DNA of 45,215 nt from an uncultured Bacteroidota bacterium (GTDB taxonomy: Bacteria > Bacteroidota > Bacteroidia > Bacteroidales > VadinHA17), in contig CALMJY010000301.1 in the NCBI GenBank assembly GCA_937864815.1, forward strand, positions 1-45,215. Direction: 5' to 3'. The translations under genes and the position numbers were made by a program. Positions within the stretch are counted from its first letter, which is position 1. Every line of letters starts with the position of its first letter. This document shows, in pieces, positions 18,376 through 26,873 of the stretch. The notes under the pieces were generated by a model that made no database searches, was not told where the DNA came from, and worked only from the letters and a program-made list of their open reading frames with translations.

Positions 18376-18669
18376 ATGCAATTTATACTTATAGCCTATG
18401 ACGGTACCGATGCCGAAGCGTTTGAAAGGAGAATGAAGGTCCGGCAGGAACATCTTGAAAAGATAGAGGTTCTTAAAAGCAGGGGAGAATTTCTTGCCGG
18501 AGGGGCAATACTGGATCATGATGGTAAAATGATCGGCTCAATGATTGTATATGAATTCCCTGACAGGAATGCCCTTGATAAGGCACTTCAGGATGAGCCG
18601 TATTATACTAAAGGGGTATGGCATAAAGTTGAGATTAAGCCATTTCGGATGGCAATATTTAAAAAATGA
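18376..18669 (+). CDS. YciI-family protein
   Basis: A 97-residue ferredoxin-like fold protein. It starts MQFILIAYDGTDAEAFERR and has the family's RQEHLEKI histidine, a GAILDHDGKMIGSMIV strand pair and the ending YYTKGVWHKVEIKPF. YciI proteins are small and often dimeric; a few are dehydrochlorinase- or muconolactone-isomerase-like enzymes, but most are uncharacterised. Its stop overlaps the next gene's ATG by 4 bp (ATGA), so translation is probably coupled. Confidence 0.88.
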   Translation: MQFILIAYDGTDAEAFERRMKVRQEHLEKIEVLKSRGEFLAGGAILDHDGKMIGSMIVYEFPDRNALDKALQDEPYYTKGVWHKVEIKPFRMAIFKK

Positions 18670-19121
18670 AATCAAGAATTATGAAACTCAGGCCAGCAGT
18701 GGACAAAGCCACTCTTGTTTTGCTGGCAGGTTTGATGTGGTGCGGAGTAGGAGCAATGCTCATAAGTTACTCGGTCCAATGGATTTTACCCTTACCCTTA
18801 ATTGCAAAACTGACATTTGGTCTCGCAGGTATAGTAATAGCTTTTCCGATCTATTATTTCGGATTTCAGAGGCTTGCAAACAGAAATCTTAACAGGCTTC
18901 TTCCGCTTACTGAAAAAAAGTGTATGTTTTCATTTATGACCTGGAAAAGCTACCTTATAGTTCCTGTCATGGTCTCTATGGGTATTTTCCTTCGTCATTC
19001 GCCTCTTCCCAAACCATATTTATCTGTAATTTACAGCGGAATAGGACTTGGTCTATTTTTGTCAGGAATTTGGTATTTCAGATTTTTCAGGATGCTGTTA
19101 CAAGAGAATTCTCATAAATAA
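18666..19121 (+). CDS. Small polytopic membrane protein, unknown function
   Basis: The 151-residue protein has about four hydrophobic segments (roughly 17-36, 41-62, 96-113 and 120-141) separated by short basic loops (QRLANRNLNRLL, HSPLPKPY). I do not recognise a named family. The start overlaps the YciI stop by 4 bp; a second in-frame ATG lies five codons downstream. The coupling to YciI suggests a shared task, but none is evident. Confidence 0.75.
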   Translation: MKSRIMKLRPAVDKATLVLLAGLMWCGVGAMLISYSVQWILPLPLIAKLTFGLAGIVIAFPIYYFGFQRLANRNLNRLLPLTEKKCMFSFMTWKSYLIVPVMVSMGIFLRHSPLPKPYLSVIYSGIGLGLFLSGIWYFRFFRMLLQENSHK

Positions 19122-19148
19122 TAAATGACTTATTAAAATCCTTTAATC

Positions 19149-20033
19149 ATGAAAAAGATCGCCCCGTTATTTACTTTTTTATTTCTGAGCCTTGTGCTCT
19201 CTGCACAGCAATCAGTACAGACAGAATTGCCATATAAAATGGAGGAACTCACTGCACCTAAATTTTTAAAAGCAGTCGAAAAAGCTGGTGGTGTATGCAT
19301 CATACCATTGGGTATTTTAGAAAAACATGGTCCGCATCTGCCATTGGGGACGGATATTTTTGAATCTCGGGAGATTGCATTTACTGCTGCACAAACTGAA
19401 TATGCTGTTGTTTTCCCTGCCTATTTTACAGGTCAGATATTTGAAGCTAAACATCAGCCAGGAACAATAGCTTACAGCAATGATTTAATGTGGAAGATGC
19501 TCGAAGAGACATGTAAAGAATTATCACGTAACGGATTAAAAAAGATAATCCTGCTTAACGGACACGGAGGCAATACAAGTTTCCTCACATACTTTTGTCA
19601 GTCACAACTTGCAGCACAGCATGATTATACAGTAGTCTTGTTCAGGCCGGAAGAAAATCCAAAATATAAGAATGAAATTGAATCACTTAAGAAAGCAAAA
19701 CTTGACGGGCATGCGGGAGAAGAAGAAACCTCTATGATGTATTTCATTGCACCTTCGCTGGTTGATACAGAAGCCTTAAGAAGTGAATCAGGCCTTGACC
19801 AGAACAGGCTAGACAAGCTTCCTTACGGATACACCGGGATATGGTGGTATGCAAAATACCCAAACCACTTTGCGAGTGATGTTAATCCTACCAATAAAAA
19901 ACTTGGAGAGCTGCTCGTAAAAAGTGATGCAGAAGAACTTGCGGGATTAATAAAATACCTTAAAACTGACAAAACAATTCAGCAGCTTCAGGAAGAGTTT
20001 TTTAAGAAAGCAAACAATCCCCTGACCAGGTAG
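19149..20033 (+). CDS. Exported creatininase-family amidohydrolase
   Basis: The 294-residue protein has a signal peptide (LFTFLFLSLVLSAQ) followed by a creatininase-type domain. Metal-ligand blocks are ILEKHGPHLPLGTD (E58, H60, D69), LNGHGGN and DGHAGEEETSMM. The family hydrolyses cyclic amides or formamide-type bonds, for example creatininase and the formamide hydrolase ArfB of riboflavin-type pathways, using two metal ions. A signal peptide is unusual for characterised cytoplasmic members but exported homologues seem common in Bacteroidota. The substrate is unknown. It is 27 bp after the membrane protein and converges on pdxH. Confidence 0.88.
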   Translation: MKKIAPLFTFLFLSLVLSAQQSVQTELPYKMEELTAPKFLKAVEKAGGVCIIPLGILEKHGPHLPLGTDIFESREIAFTAAQTEYAVVFPAYFTGQIFEAKHQPGTIAYSNDLMWKMLEETCKELSRNGLKKIILLNGHGGNTSFLTYFCQSQLAAQHDYTVVLFRPEENPKYKNEIESLKKAKLDGHAGEEETSMMYFIAPSLVDTEALRSESGLDQNRLDKLPYGYTGIWWYAKYPNHFASDVNPTNKKLGELLVKSDAEELAGLIKYLKTDKTIQQLQEEFFKKANNPLTR

Positions 20034-20049
20034 CCGGAAATAATCACAT

Positions 20050-20661
20050 TCATGGAGCCAGCCTCTCAATAAGCCAGGAATTTTTCTTCCTGGCAAACTG
20101 GATGCGGTCGTGAAGGCGAAATTCTCCTTCCTGCCAGAATTCTATCAGTTCAGGAACCAGAATAAATCCGCCCCAGTGAGGAGGTAATTCAACCTTCCGG
20201 TTTGAATATTTATTACTGAAGAACACCACCCTGTCATCAAGATAATTACGATCAGGGATGACGGCGCTTTGTTCACTTGCCCACGTACCAATCTGGCTTA
20301 CTCTTGGTCTTGATCTGAAATATAGTTCAGATTCTTTTCGTGATACTTTCTCCACATGACCCTCTATTCTTACCTGACGTCCGGATTCAGGCCAGTAAAA
20401 CAACATTGCAGCAAAAGTATTTTCAGTCAGCTGACTGCCTTTTTTGCTTTTGTAATTGGTGAAAAATACAAATCCGGCCTCACTGTAATCTTTAAGCAAT
20501 ACAGTTCTGACCGAAACATGTCCATCTTTTGATGAGGTTGCCAGGCTTACAGCATCAGGATACAATTTAACTGATGCCAGACGTTCTTTATACCAGGCAC
20601 CAAATTGTATGAAAGGATCCGGGTCAACAGTATTTTCAGAAAGAATGTAATTGACGTCCAT
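20050..20661 (-). CDS. pdxH: Pyridoxamine 5'-phosphate oxidase
   Basis: PdxH oxidises pyridoxine or pyridoxamine 5'-phosphate to pyridoxal 5'-phosphate with FMN and oxygen. The 203-residue protein has the family blocks VSVRTVLLKDY, GFVFFTNYKSKKGSQL, FYWPESGRQVRIEGHVEKVS, FRSRPRVSQIGTWASEQS, WGGFILVPELIEFWQ and the C-terminal RLHDRIQF. These include the FMN- and PLP-phosphate-binding Arg, Lys and Ser residues. It is slightly shorter than the E. coli enzyme at the N-terminus, which is normal. It diverges from the GH20 gene across 143 bp. Confidence 0.96.
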   Translation of the reverse strand: MDVNYILSENTVDPDPFIQFGAWYKERLASVKLYPDAVSLATSSKDGHVSVRTVLLKDYSEAGFVFFTNYKSKKGSQLTENTFAAMLFYWPESGRQVRIEGHVEKVSRKESELYFRSRPRVSQIGTWASEQSAVIPDRNYLDDRVVFFSNKYSNRKVELPPHWGGFILVPELIEFWQEGEFRLHDRIQFARKKNSWLIERLAP

Positions 20662-20804
20662 TTTAGTATGTTTTAATCACAGGCGAACCTGCACACAAAG
20701 GTCGATGAAATTATAAACAAGAAACATCTGTGGAAGCCAATAAGTTTATACAGAACAGAATAAAAATAAAATATCTATCTTAACATCCCTAAAATTTTAA
20801 TACC

Positions 20805-22379
20805 ATGATCAAGAAAAGAACATTAAGCCGAATCATATCAGTTATGATTATTGCAGTAATCTTATTTCAGATATCATGCAAGCCTGAAACACCTACAGAT
20901 CTTACAAAGGAGAATGTTATTCCAAAACCCTTAACTGTTGCAGCCACTGGTGATTATTTCTGTCTTGGTAAAAAAGCTTCAATATATATACAGGAAGAGA
21001 CAGATGAACTTAAATCAATTGCAGAATATCTGGCGGGCAGGCTCAGGCCGGCAACCGGATTTCCCCTGGAGATAAAAGCCGTGTCCGGGACACCCGGAAA
21101 GGGCAATATTTACCTTACACTATCAGGTGCTGATGCATCGTTGGGAGATGAAGGATACTCGCTTACAATTACAAAAAAGCTTGTCACTATTGCTGCAAAC
21201 AAATCGGCAGGATTATTCAATGGAATACAAACTCTGCGTCAGCTGTTGCCCGCCAATATCGAAATGAGTTCAGTACAGGACCTAGACTGGCATATACCAG
21301 GAGGGACGATAACAGACTATCCTGCATATAATTACAGGGGTGTTATGCTTGATGTAACACGACATTTTTTCACTGTTGAGGAGGTAAAAAGGGTTATCGA
21401 TCTGGTTTCTGTTTATAAAATAAACCATTTGCATCTTCATTTATCAGACGATCAGGGATGGAGGGTTGAGATCAAGTCATGGCCAAACCTTGCTCTTTAT
21501 GGAGGAAAAACAGAAGTAGGTGGTGGTGTTGGAGGATCTTATACCCAGGAGCAGTATGGTGAACTGGTAAAATATGCAGATGCCCATTTTGTTACAATTG
21601 TACCTGAAATTGATATGCCGGGTCATACAAATGCCGCACTTGCATCCTATCCGGACCTTAATATTAGTGGTAAAGCAACAGAGCTTTACACAGGAACGGA
21701 GGTTGGATTCAGTACACTGGCAACCAAAAAGGAGATAACCTATAAATTTGTCGAAGATGTATTCAGGGAACTTGCATCAATGACAAGCGGACCATACCTT
21801 CATATTGGCGGGGATGAATCGCATGTAACCAAGAAAGAAGACTATATACCTTTTGTGGAGAGAGTTCAGGATATTGTTATTAAACTCGGTAAGACACCAA
21901 TAGGATGGGATGAGATATCCCTGGGTAAACTGAGGCCAGGATCAGTAGCACAATACTGGTCAAGTGCAGAAAATGCAAATAAAGCTGTATCACAGGGTGC
22001 AAAACTTCTTATGTCACCTGCTTCAAGGGCTTACATCGATATGAAATATGATTCAACAACCGCCATTGGATATACCTGGGCAGGACTTATTGAGGTAGAT
22101 AAAGCATACAACTGGGATCCGGCTACCCTGGAACCAGGTATAGGACGGGAGAACATTATTGGTATTGAAGCTGCTTTATGGACAGAGACAATCACCAACA
22201 TGGAAGAAATAGAATTTCTGACATTCCCCAGGCTGCCCGGTCTTGCTGAAGTAGGCTGGTCACATTCATCACTCAGAAACTGGGATGAATACAAAATACG
22301 ATTAGGAAACCATGCAAAACGATTTAACGCTCTTGAGATAAATTATTATCCTTCAAAGCTTGTACCATGGGTTGAATAA
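20805..22379 (+). CDS. Beta-N-acetylhexosaminidase lipoprotein, GH20
   Basis: This 524-residue enzyme should remove terminal GlcNAc or GalNAc from glycans or glycoconjugates by substrate-assisted catalysis. A lipobox (FQISC, C25) indicates a lipoprotein. The N-terminal GH20b-like domain spans about 35-170 and the TIM barrel about 173-510. HLHLSDDQGWRVEIKSWPNL, the catalytic pair D337-E338 in HIGGDESH, and the C-terminal WTETI and RLPGLAEVGWS blocks are all standard. Length is typical of compact bacterial GH20 enzymes. It ends 2 bp from the convergent neighbour. Confidence 0.95.
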   Translation: MIKKRTLSRIISVMIIAVILFQISCKPETPTDLTKENVIPKPLTVAATGDYFCLGKKASIYIQEETDELKSIAEYLAGRLRPATGFPLEIKAVSGTPGKGNIYLTLSGADASLGDEGYSLTITKKLVTIAANKSAGLFNGIQTLRQLLPANIEMSSVQDLDWHIPGGTITDYPAYNYRGVMLDVTRHFFTVEEVKRVIDLVSVYKINHLHLHLSDDQGWRVEIKSWPNLALYGGKTEVGGGVGGSYTQEQYGELVKYADAHFVTIVPEIDMPGHTNAALASYPDLNISGKATELYTGTEVGFSTLATKKEITYKFVEDVFRELASMTSGPYLHIGGDESHVTKKEDYIPFVERVQDIVIKLGKTPIGWDEISLGKLRPGSVAQYWSSAENANKAVSQGAKLLMSPASRAYIDMKYDSTTAIGYTWAGLIEVDKAYNWDPATLEPGIGRENIIGIEAALWTETITNMEEIEFLTFPRLPGLAEVGWSHSSLRNWDEYKIRLGNHAKRFNALEINYYPSKLVPWVE

Positions 22380-22381
22380 AT

Positions 22382-23728
22382 CTATAGGATCAATTCGCTT
22401 TCACCCTTTTGCAGGTCAAAGCAGATCACTGTACCTGATTTATCGGGAAACCACGAATTTGATTTTAATTCTTTTAAATCTTTAATTCTGACCAGGGGTT
22501 TTACTTCACCCCTGGTTTTTACCTGAGGATTCCTGGTTGTTGCATTAGTTTTAATTGTAAAACCGGGTGATGCAAAGGGAGCCTTAAGCAATATTCTTTT
22601 TGCTTCGGGTTTTATTGACGTAAGTTCTTTTGCTGCCCAGTACCTGGAGATTTCGCTTAACTTCATCCAGATCAGGTTATTGTATTTCAGATCCAACCTC
22701 TTTTTTACCTCTTTCAGAATATTGAAACCAATTTTTTCACCATTGAAATAAACTCCCGGCCAATGGCATACCATTACTGCGGGCTCTCCACTGTCGATTA
22801 CATCTACCATTCTGCCTTTTGCCAGATCGCTGGTTATGAAAAGATCAGGATTTCCGGGTTCCAGTCCGTCCCATCCTCCAAACCAGTCTCCTGTACACCC
22901 CAATATCGAAACAACACATGCTGGGTCATTTCCGTCAAGACCTGTGGGATGCAGTATCTGGGGAGCAACACTTTTTTCCTTTTCAGTAAAAAGGTCGCGG
23001 AAGTAGTGTGATATTTCTGATCCATAGACAGACCTTACTGCATCCTTTGTACCAAGAGCCAGATTATTCTGGTTGCGACCGGCATAGCCACCGGGAGTTG
23101 TAAGTCCATCACAATGTAAACCTGCCTCTTTGAGTATTGTAAGTGCATACGCCTGGTATGCAGCAAGTTCATCAGCTGATTTTGTCTGACTCCATTCCCA
23201 GTTTTCCATATATTCGGGAGTTGCAAAAGGAAATGGTTTTCCGGTTTTAATGTCAATTACCCTTGTATGGCTTACCATTTCAGGGTGAATATCCCAGTCC
23301 GGAACAATAAGATCTCTTACAAGTTTAAGGCTGTCCTCAAGTTCTTTTTTAGTCCAGCCGGGAATAAACCTGTTCACCCAGCCGGTACAGGCAGGATAGG
23401 GGACAATGCTGTATTTTCCCTTAACACCGTTCTCGTGGCACCATTCTCCAAATTCACGCACAAAGCTGTCTGGTATTTCCCTTGGTAATTTCCTCCAGTC
23501 CTGTTTATAATTCTCAGGAAAAACCTCTCCGAATTGCGGTATACCGTAATATGCCAAATTGACAAGACAAGTAGAGTCGTCTATAATAAGGCTTACGGGA
23601 ACCTTGTTATAAGGATTGAGCACTTCTGCCTTAAGTGCATTTTCAGGAATTATGTCTCCGGGTGTGACTGCCAGAGCTATTCCTCCGATTCCGGTTGTTT
23701 TTAAGAAGTTCCTTCTGGTTAAGTTCAT
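22382..23728 (-). CDS. Tat-exported protein, possible polysaccharide-deacetylase-like fold
   Basis: The 448-residue protein starts with a clear Tat signal (TRRNFLKTTGIGGIALAV). After it, VSLIIDDSTC could be the NodB Asp-Asp motif, and DIHPEMVSHTRV has the spacing H-x5-H rather than the usual H-x3-H. A glycine-rich TTPGGYAGRN and a late MVCHWPGVYFNG could supply remaining ligands of a (beta/alpha) metal-dependent deacetylase. This is a weak structural guess; I do not recognise a named family. The gene lies among glycan-degrading enzymes, converges on GH20 with a 2-bp gap and diverges from the Lgt-like gene. Confidence 0.65.
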   Translation of the reverse strand: MNLTRRNFLKTTGIGGIALAVTPGDIIPENALKAEVLNPYNKVPVSLIIDDSTCLVNLAYYGIPQFGEVFPENYKQDWRKLPREIPDSFVREFGEWCHENGVKGKYSIVPYPACTGWVNRFIPGWTKKELEDSLKLVRDLIVPDWDIHPEMVSHTRVIDIKTGKPFPFATPEYMENWEWSQTKSADELAAYQAYALTILKEAGLHCDGLTTPGGYAGRNQNNLALGTKDAVRSVYGSEISHYFRDLFTEKEKSVAPQILHPTGLDGNDPACVVSILGCTGDWFGGWDGLEPGNPDLFITSDLAKGRMVDVIDSGEPAVMVCHWPGVYFNGEKIGFNILKEVKKRLDLKYNNLIWMKLSEISRYWAAKELTSIKPEAKRILLKAPFASPGFTIKTNATTRNPQVKTRGEVKPLVRIKDLKELKSNSWFPDKSGTVICFDLQKGESELIL

Positions 23729-23873
23729 TTTGTGAATTTATTATAATAGAAAGGTACAAAAAGGAGAGGAAAAAACACTTGCCCCTGAAAGGCAATTATC
23801 GTAAATTTGTAAATAAATTGTTATTTATAAGATTGTTGCATTTTTCAGGGGTATTTAGTTAAATTATTTCACA

Positions 23874-25718
23874 ATGAACATAAATATCCGCAATCACGAA
23901 TTATTCTTTGCCGGCTTCTACATTTTATCCTTTACCATGATTTCAGCCCTGGCTGTAATTTTTTCAAAAAAGAGACAATTACCGGTAAGTTCTGTTTTAC
24001 TTATGCTGGTTTCCACCGTTTTTTTAACCATCATCGGATCTCAGTTATTTACAGTTAATATTACAGACTGGCTGAAAATAATTTCAGCAGAGGATTCAGG
24101 TGTAAATCATGGAAGATCTGCAATTGGCGGTGTTTTATTTGGTCTGGTGGGTTTTTTATTATCTGTATAGGCACTTGGACTGGGGAAAGAGGCATATGAT
24201 ATTTATTCCTGGCTGACACCTCTGGGATTCGGAATTCAGAAAATCGGCTGTTTTTTAAACGGATGCTGTTATGGCAGGATCACGGATTCTGTTTTCGGAA
24301 TAACATATCCTGTTTATACGAATGTGCATTTTGATCACATTATCAGAGGATTGATTAATACTGACTCGCTTGTTTCACGTAAAGTAATACCTGTGCAGCT
24401 GGTAGAGGTATCTGTCTGTTTAATTATTACATACATTGTCTGGAGAATGCAGGAGAGATGGAAAAAATACGGCAGTATAATGTTAATGTTCCTGCTCATC
24501 TTTCTGTCACGGTTCCTAACTGAATTCATGAGAGATCCTTCCTCCTCTCCGTTCAGAAATGAATTATTCGGTATCAGGTATTTCCAGTGGTTCCTTCTGT
24601 TGATGGCAACAGCAACCGGTATTATTCTGATGATTACCGAGCAACCAGGAAAAATGAAGGTTCTGGTCAGGACAGAAGAAAAACCATCCGTTAATAAACC
24701 GATACTGTATATCTTTCTGATATCTGTCCTGATTTTTCTCTTTCGCGGATTATTTTCCCTTTATGAAAAAGCATCACTTTATCTTATACTTTTTCCGGCT
24801 GTGGTCATGACCCTATACCACATTCATATTGCATTGTCGGGTAATCGAATAAAAATAATATCATCTTCCCTGATGGTTTTGCCTGTTTTGCTTGTCTTTC
24901 CGGCATTTTATCCTGACACAACAAGGACAAAGAAGCCGGAAAAAGTCTATTATCAGAACGAATTCAGCAGATATAAGAGAATTGATGCGGGGACAACCTT
25001 TGGAAAATATTACAGCACAGTATATTACAATCCTCACCAGGGAGAGTGCGGAACAACATATTCATCTGAAGACTATGAACATTTGTTCAACATAATCGGA
25101 GGAGGATATTCGGTAACAACAAATGGAGAGGATATCATTATTACCAAAGGAATAAATATTTACGGAGGCATTAATGATGAACATAATCTGACCCGGCAGG
25201 AGTACATGAATTATTTTTTATGGGGGGTTAATCCATATATAAAAATTGACAGGAAATGGTATGGTGCAGGTACCGGCCTGCATGCAGGAAATCTAAGATG
25301 GATCGTTCAAAAACAGCTCAATACCGAAACCCTTGAAAACGGGACCAGATTTTCACCTGTGCTGCCCGAATTAATGTTAAGACTGGGACGAAAGGATATT
25401 ATTGATGTCATGTACTCATACGGGATGCATTCATATTCAACATTCCCTGTTCTGAGTCATGAGTTAAGTGTTGGCACTGGATTAGGAAATAAAACCGACA
25501 TGAGTTTCCGGTTCGGAGGAATTTTTTCAGAAATGACCACAACGCCTTTTATTTCGGGAGAATGGGTGATTAAGAAGAAAATAGGGATGAACTTGAAATA
25601 CCAGTTTGGTACAACAAGCAATTACTACGGACAAGGCGTTTACTATGGAACGACACAGGCAAAATCGAAAGGAATAATCACATTTGGTGCAGGTTACAGG
25701 TTTGGATTTGAAAAGTAA
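23874..25718 (+). pseudogene. Lgt-fold membrane protein with C-terminal beta-rich domain, interrupted by in-frame TAG
   Basis: One reading frame of 614 codons is broken only by a TAG at 24168-24170 (codon 99). Protein similarity continues straight through it: GRSAIGGVLFGLVGFLLS before, ALGLGKEAYDIYSWLTPLGF and GCFLNGCCYG after. The first half resembles prolipoprotein diacylglyceryl transferase (PVQLVE, RFLTEFMRDP), but it lacks the HGG histidine and has GCFLNGCCYG in place of the usual Asn-Gly-Glu block, so true Lgt activity is doubtful. About three more membrane helices follow, then about 210 residues of mostly alternating beta pattern ending GYRFGFEK, resembling an outer-membrane barrel end. 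A GTG at 24324 could restart translation but would omit the GCFLNGCCYG motif. Nonsense mutation, sequencing error or readthrough remain possible. Confidence 0.7.
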
Positions 25719-25803
25719 TGTCACGGTTATTCCATGTCATCAAATGAAAGAAGCCTGAAAAAGGGTTAATATGGAATCAGCTCTCGAATCCGGTAAACCT
25801 GGT

Positions 25804-26862
25804 TTATTTTCTCATCAGGTCATTATAGGCTGCTTCCATCAGAAGGAAGAAAGCCTGTCCTTCAGTAGCGGTTCCCGGCTTATTGAAATTTGGAGCACCG
25901 CAGACACCCAGAACCAGTCCAAATTGATCCACCTTCCTGTATGCAGCTTTCCGCATTTTCAAGCCATGATTCAGATAGGATTTATCAAGCCAGCCTCCTT
26001 TAACGCCCCGGAATATTGTATAAGCCAGCATCTGAGCAGTATTAGTATCAATGAAAGTAGAAGGATCGTCAAGAATATCATGAAAAAGACCATCTTCTCT
26101 CTGATATTTAAGACAAGCGTCAAGTACTTCCTTAATATAAGCGGCAATCTGTTTTTTCTCAGCAGACATTGATTCCGGAAGAGTCCGCAGAACTCTAGTC
26201 ATACCTGCTGCCGCCCAGCCATTTCCAACACCCCAGAATAGCTTCCTTGAATATATCATCCGATCCTGGTCCCACATATGATAATATAATTTTTTCTGAG
26301 GATCAAGCAGGATCTTTCTGTATCCGTTTATTTGCTTTAAAGCCTCATCGTAATGTCCGCATATTGCCAGGAAGGGAGGAGCCATATAAAAGGCGTCAAC
26401 CCAGATCATGTTTTCAATATAGTTATGGTATATAATACCGTCAGGTGTTTTGGGTGATTTATACAGTAGAAAATCCAGCATTTTTCCGGCAGCAGACTTA
26501 AGAGACTCATCTCCTGTTACTCTTGCTGCGAACAACACAGGTTCTCCGTTGGATGCAGGATCGGTTACCGGGCGGTCACCCTCATTCAAGCCGAGACGGC
26601 CATCTTTCTTCTGATTCACAACAGCATCCTTTGCCATAAGGACAACCAGATCCTTTTCACCGAGTTCCAATAATGCCTGAGATGCAACCCCCTGCTCCCA
26701 GGCTCTTCTCTGCATAGAGAGCATTGCATTAATTACTTTTTTTACTGTATCTGAAGGTTCAGGACCTGTCATTTCTGCCTGCAGTCGAGCCATTGATATC
26801 ATTGAGAAAAGTACAAAGCTGAAAGCATGGATAATTACCAAATTATTTTTACGGATATTCAT
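25804..26862 (-). CDS. GH105/GH88-type unsaturated uronyl hydrolase, exported
   Basis: The 352-residue alpha6/alpha6-barrel enzyme resembles YteR, which removes unsaturated galacturonic or glucuronic acid left by polysaccharide lyases. Visible blocks are MQRRAWEQGVASQALLELG, WVDAFYMAPPFLA with the probable catalytic Asp156 (YteR Asp143), SRKLFWGVGNGWAAAGMTRV, YQREDGLFHD, and the ending GTATEGQAFFLLMEAAYNDL. A signal peptide covers about 1-30. It is 11 bp downstream of the GH5 gene on the same strand, so the two probably form an operon. No polysaccharide lyase is present in the window to make its substrate. Confidence 0.88.
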   Translation of the reverse strand: MNIRKNNLVIIHAFSFVLFSMISMARLQAEMTGPEPSDTVKKVINAMLSMQRRAWEQGVASQALLELGEKDLVVLMAKDAVVNQKKDGRLGLNEGDRPVTDPASNGEPVLFAARVTGDESLKSAAGKMLDFLLYKSPKTPDGIIYHNYIENMIWVDAFYMAPPFLAICGHYDEALKQINGYRKILLDPQKKLYYHMWDQDRMIYSRKLFWGVGNGWAAAGMTRVLRTLPESMSAEKKQIAAYIKEVLDACLKYQREDGLFHDILDDPSTFIDTNTAQMLAYTIFRGVKGGWLDKSYLNHGLKMRKAAYRKVDQFGLVLGVCGAPNFNKPGTATEGQAFFLLMEAAYNDLMRK

Positions 26863-26873
26863 AATTTGTATAT

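Noticed and set aside
24168-24170. TAG as a recoded amino acid (pyrrolysine or general amber reassignment)
   Set aside because: TAG ends several intact genes in the window, no recoding element is visible, and no recoding machinery is present. A mutation or error is simpler.
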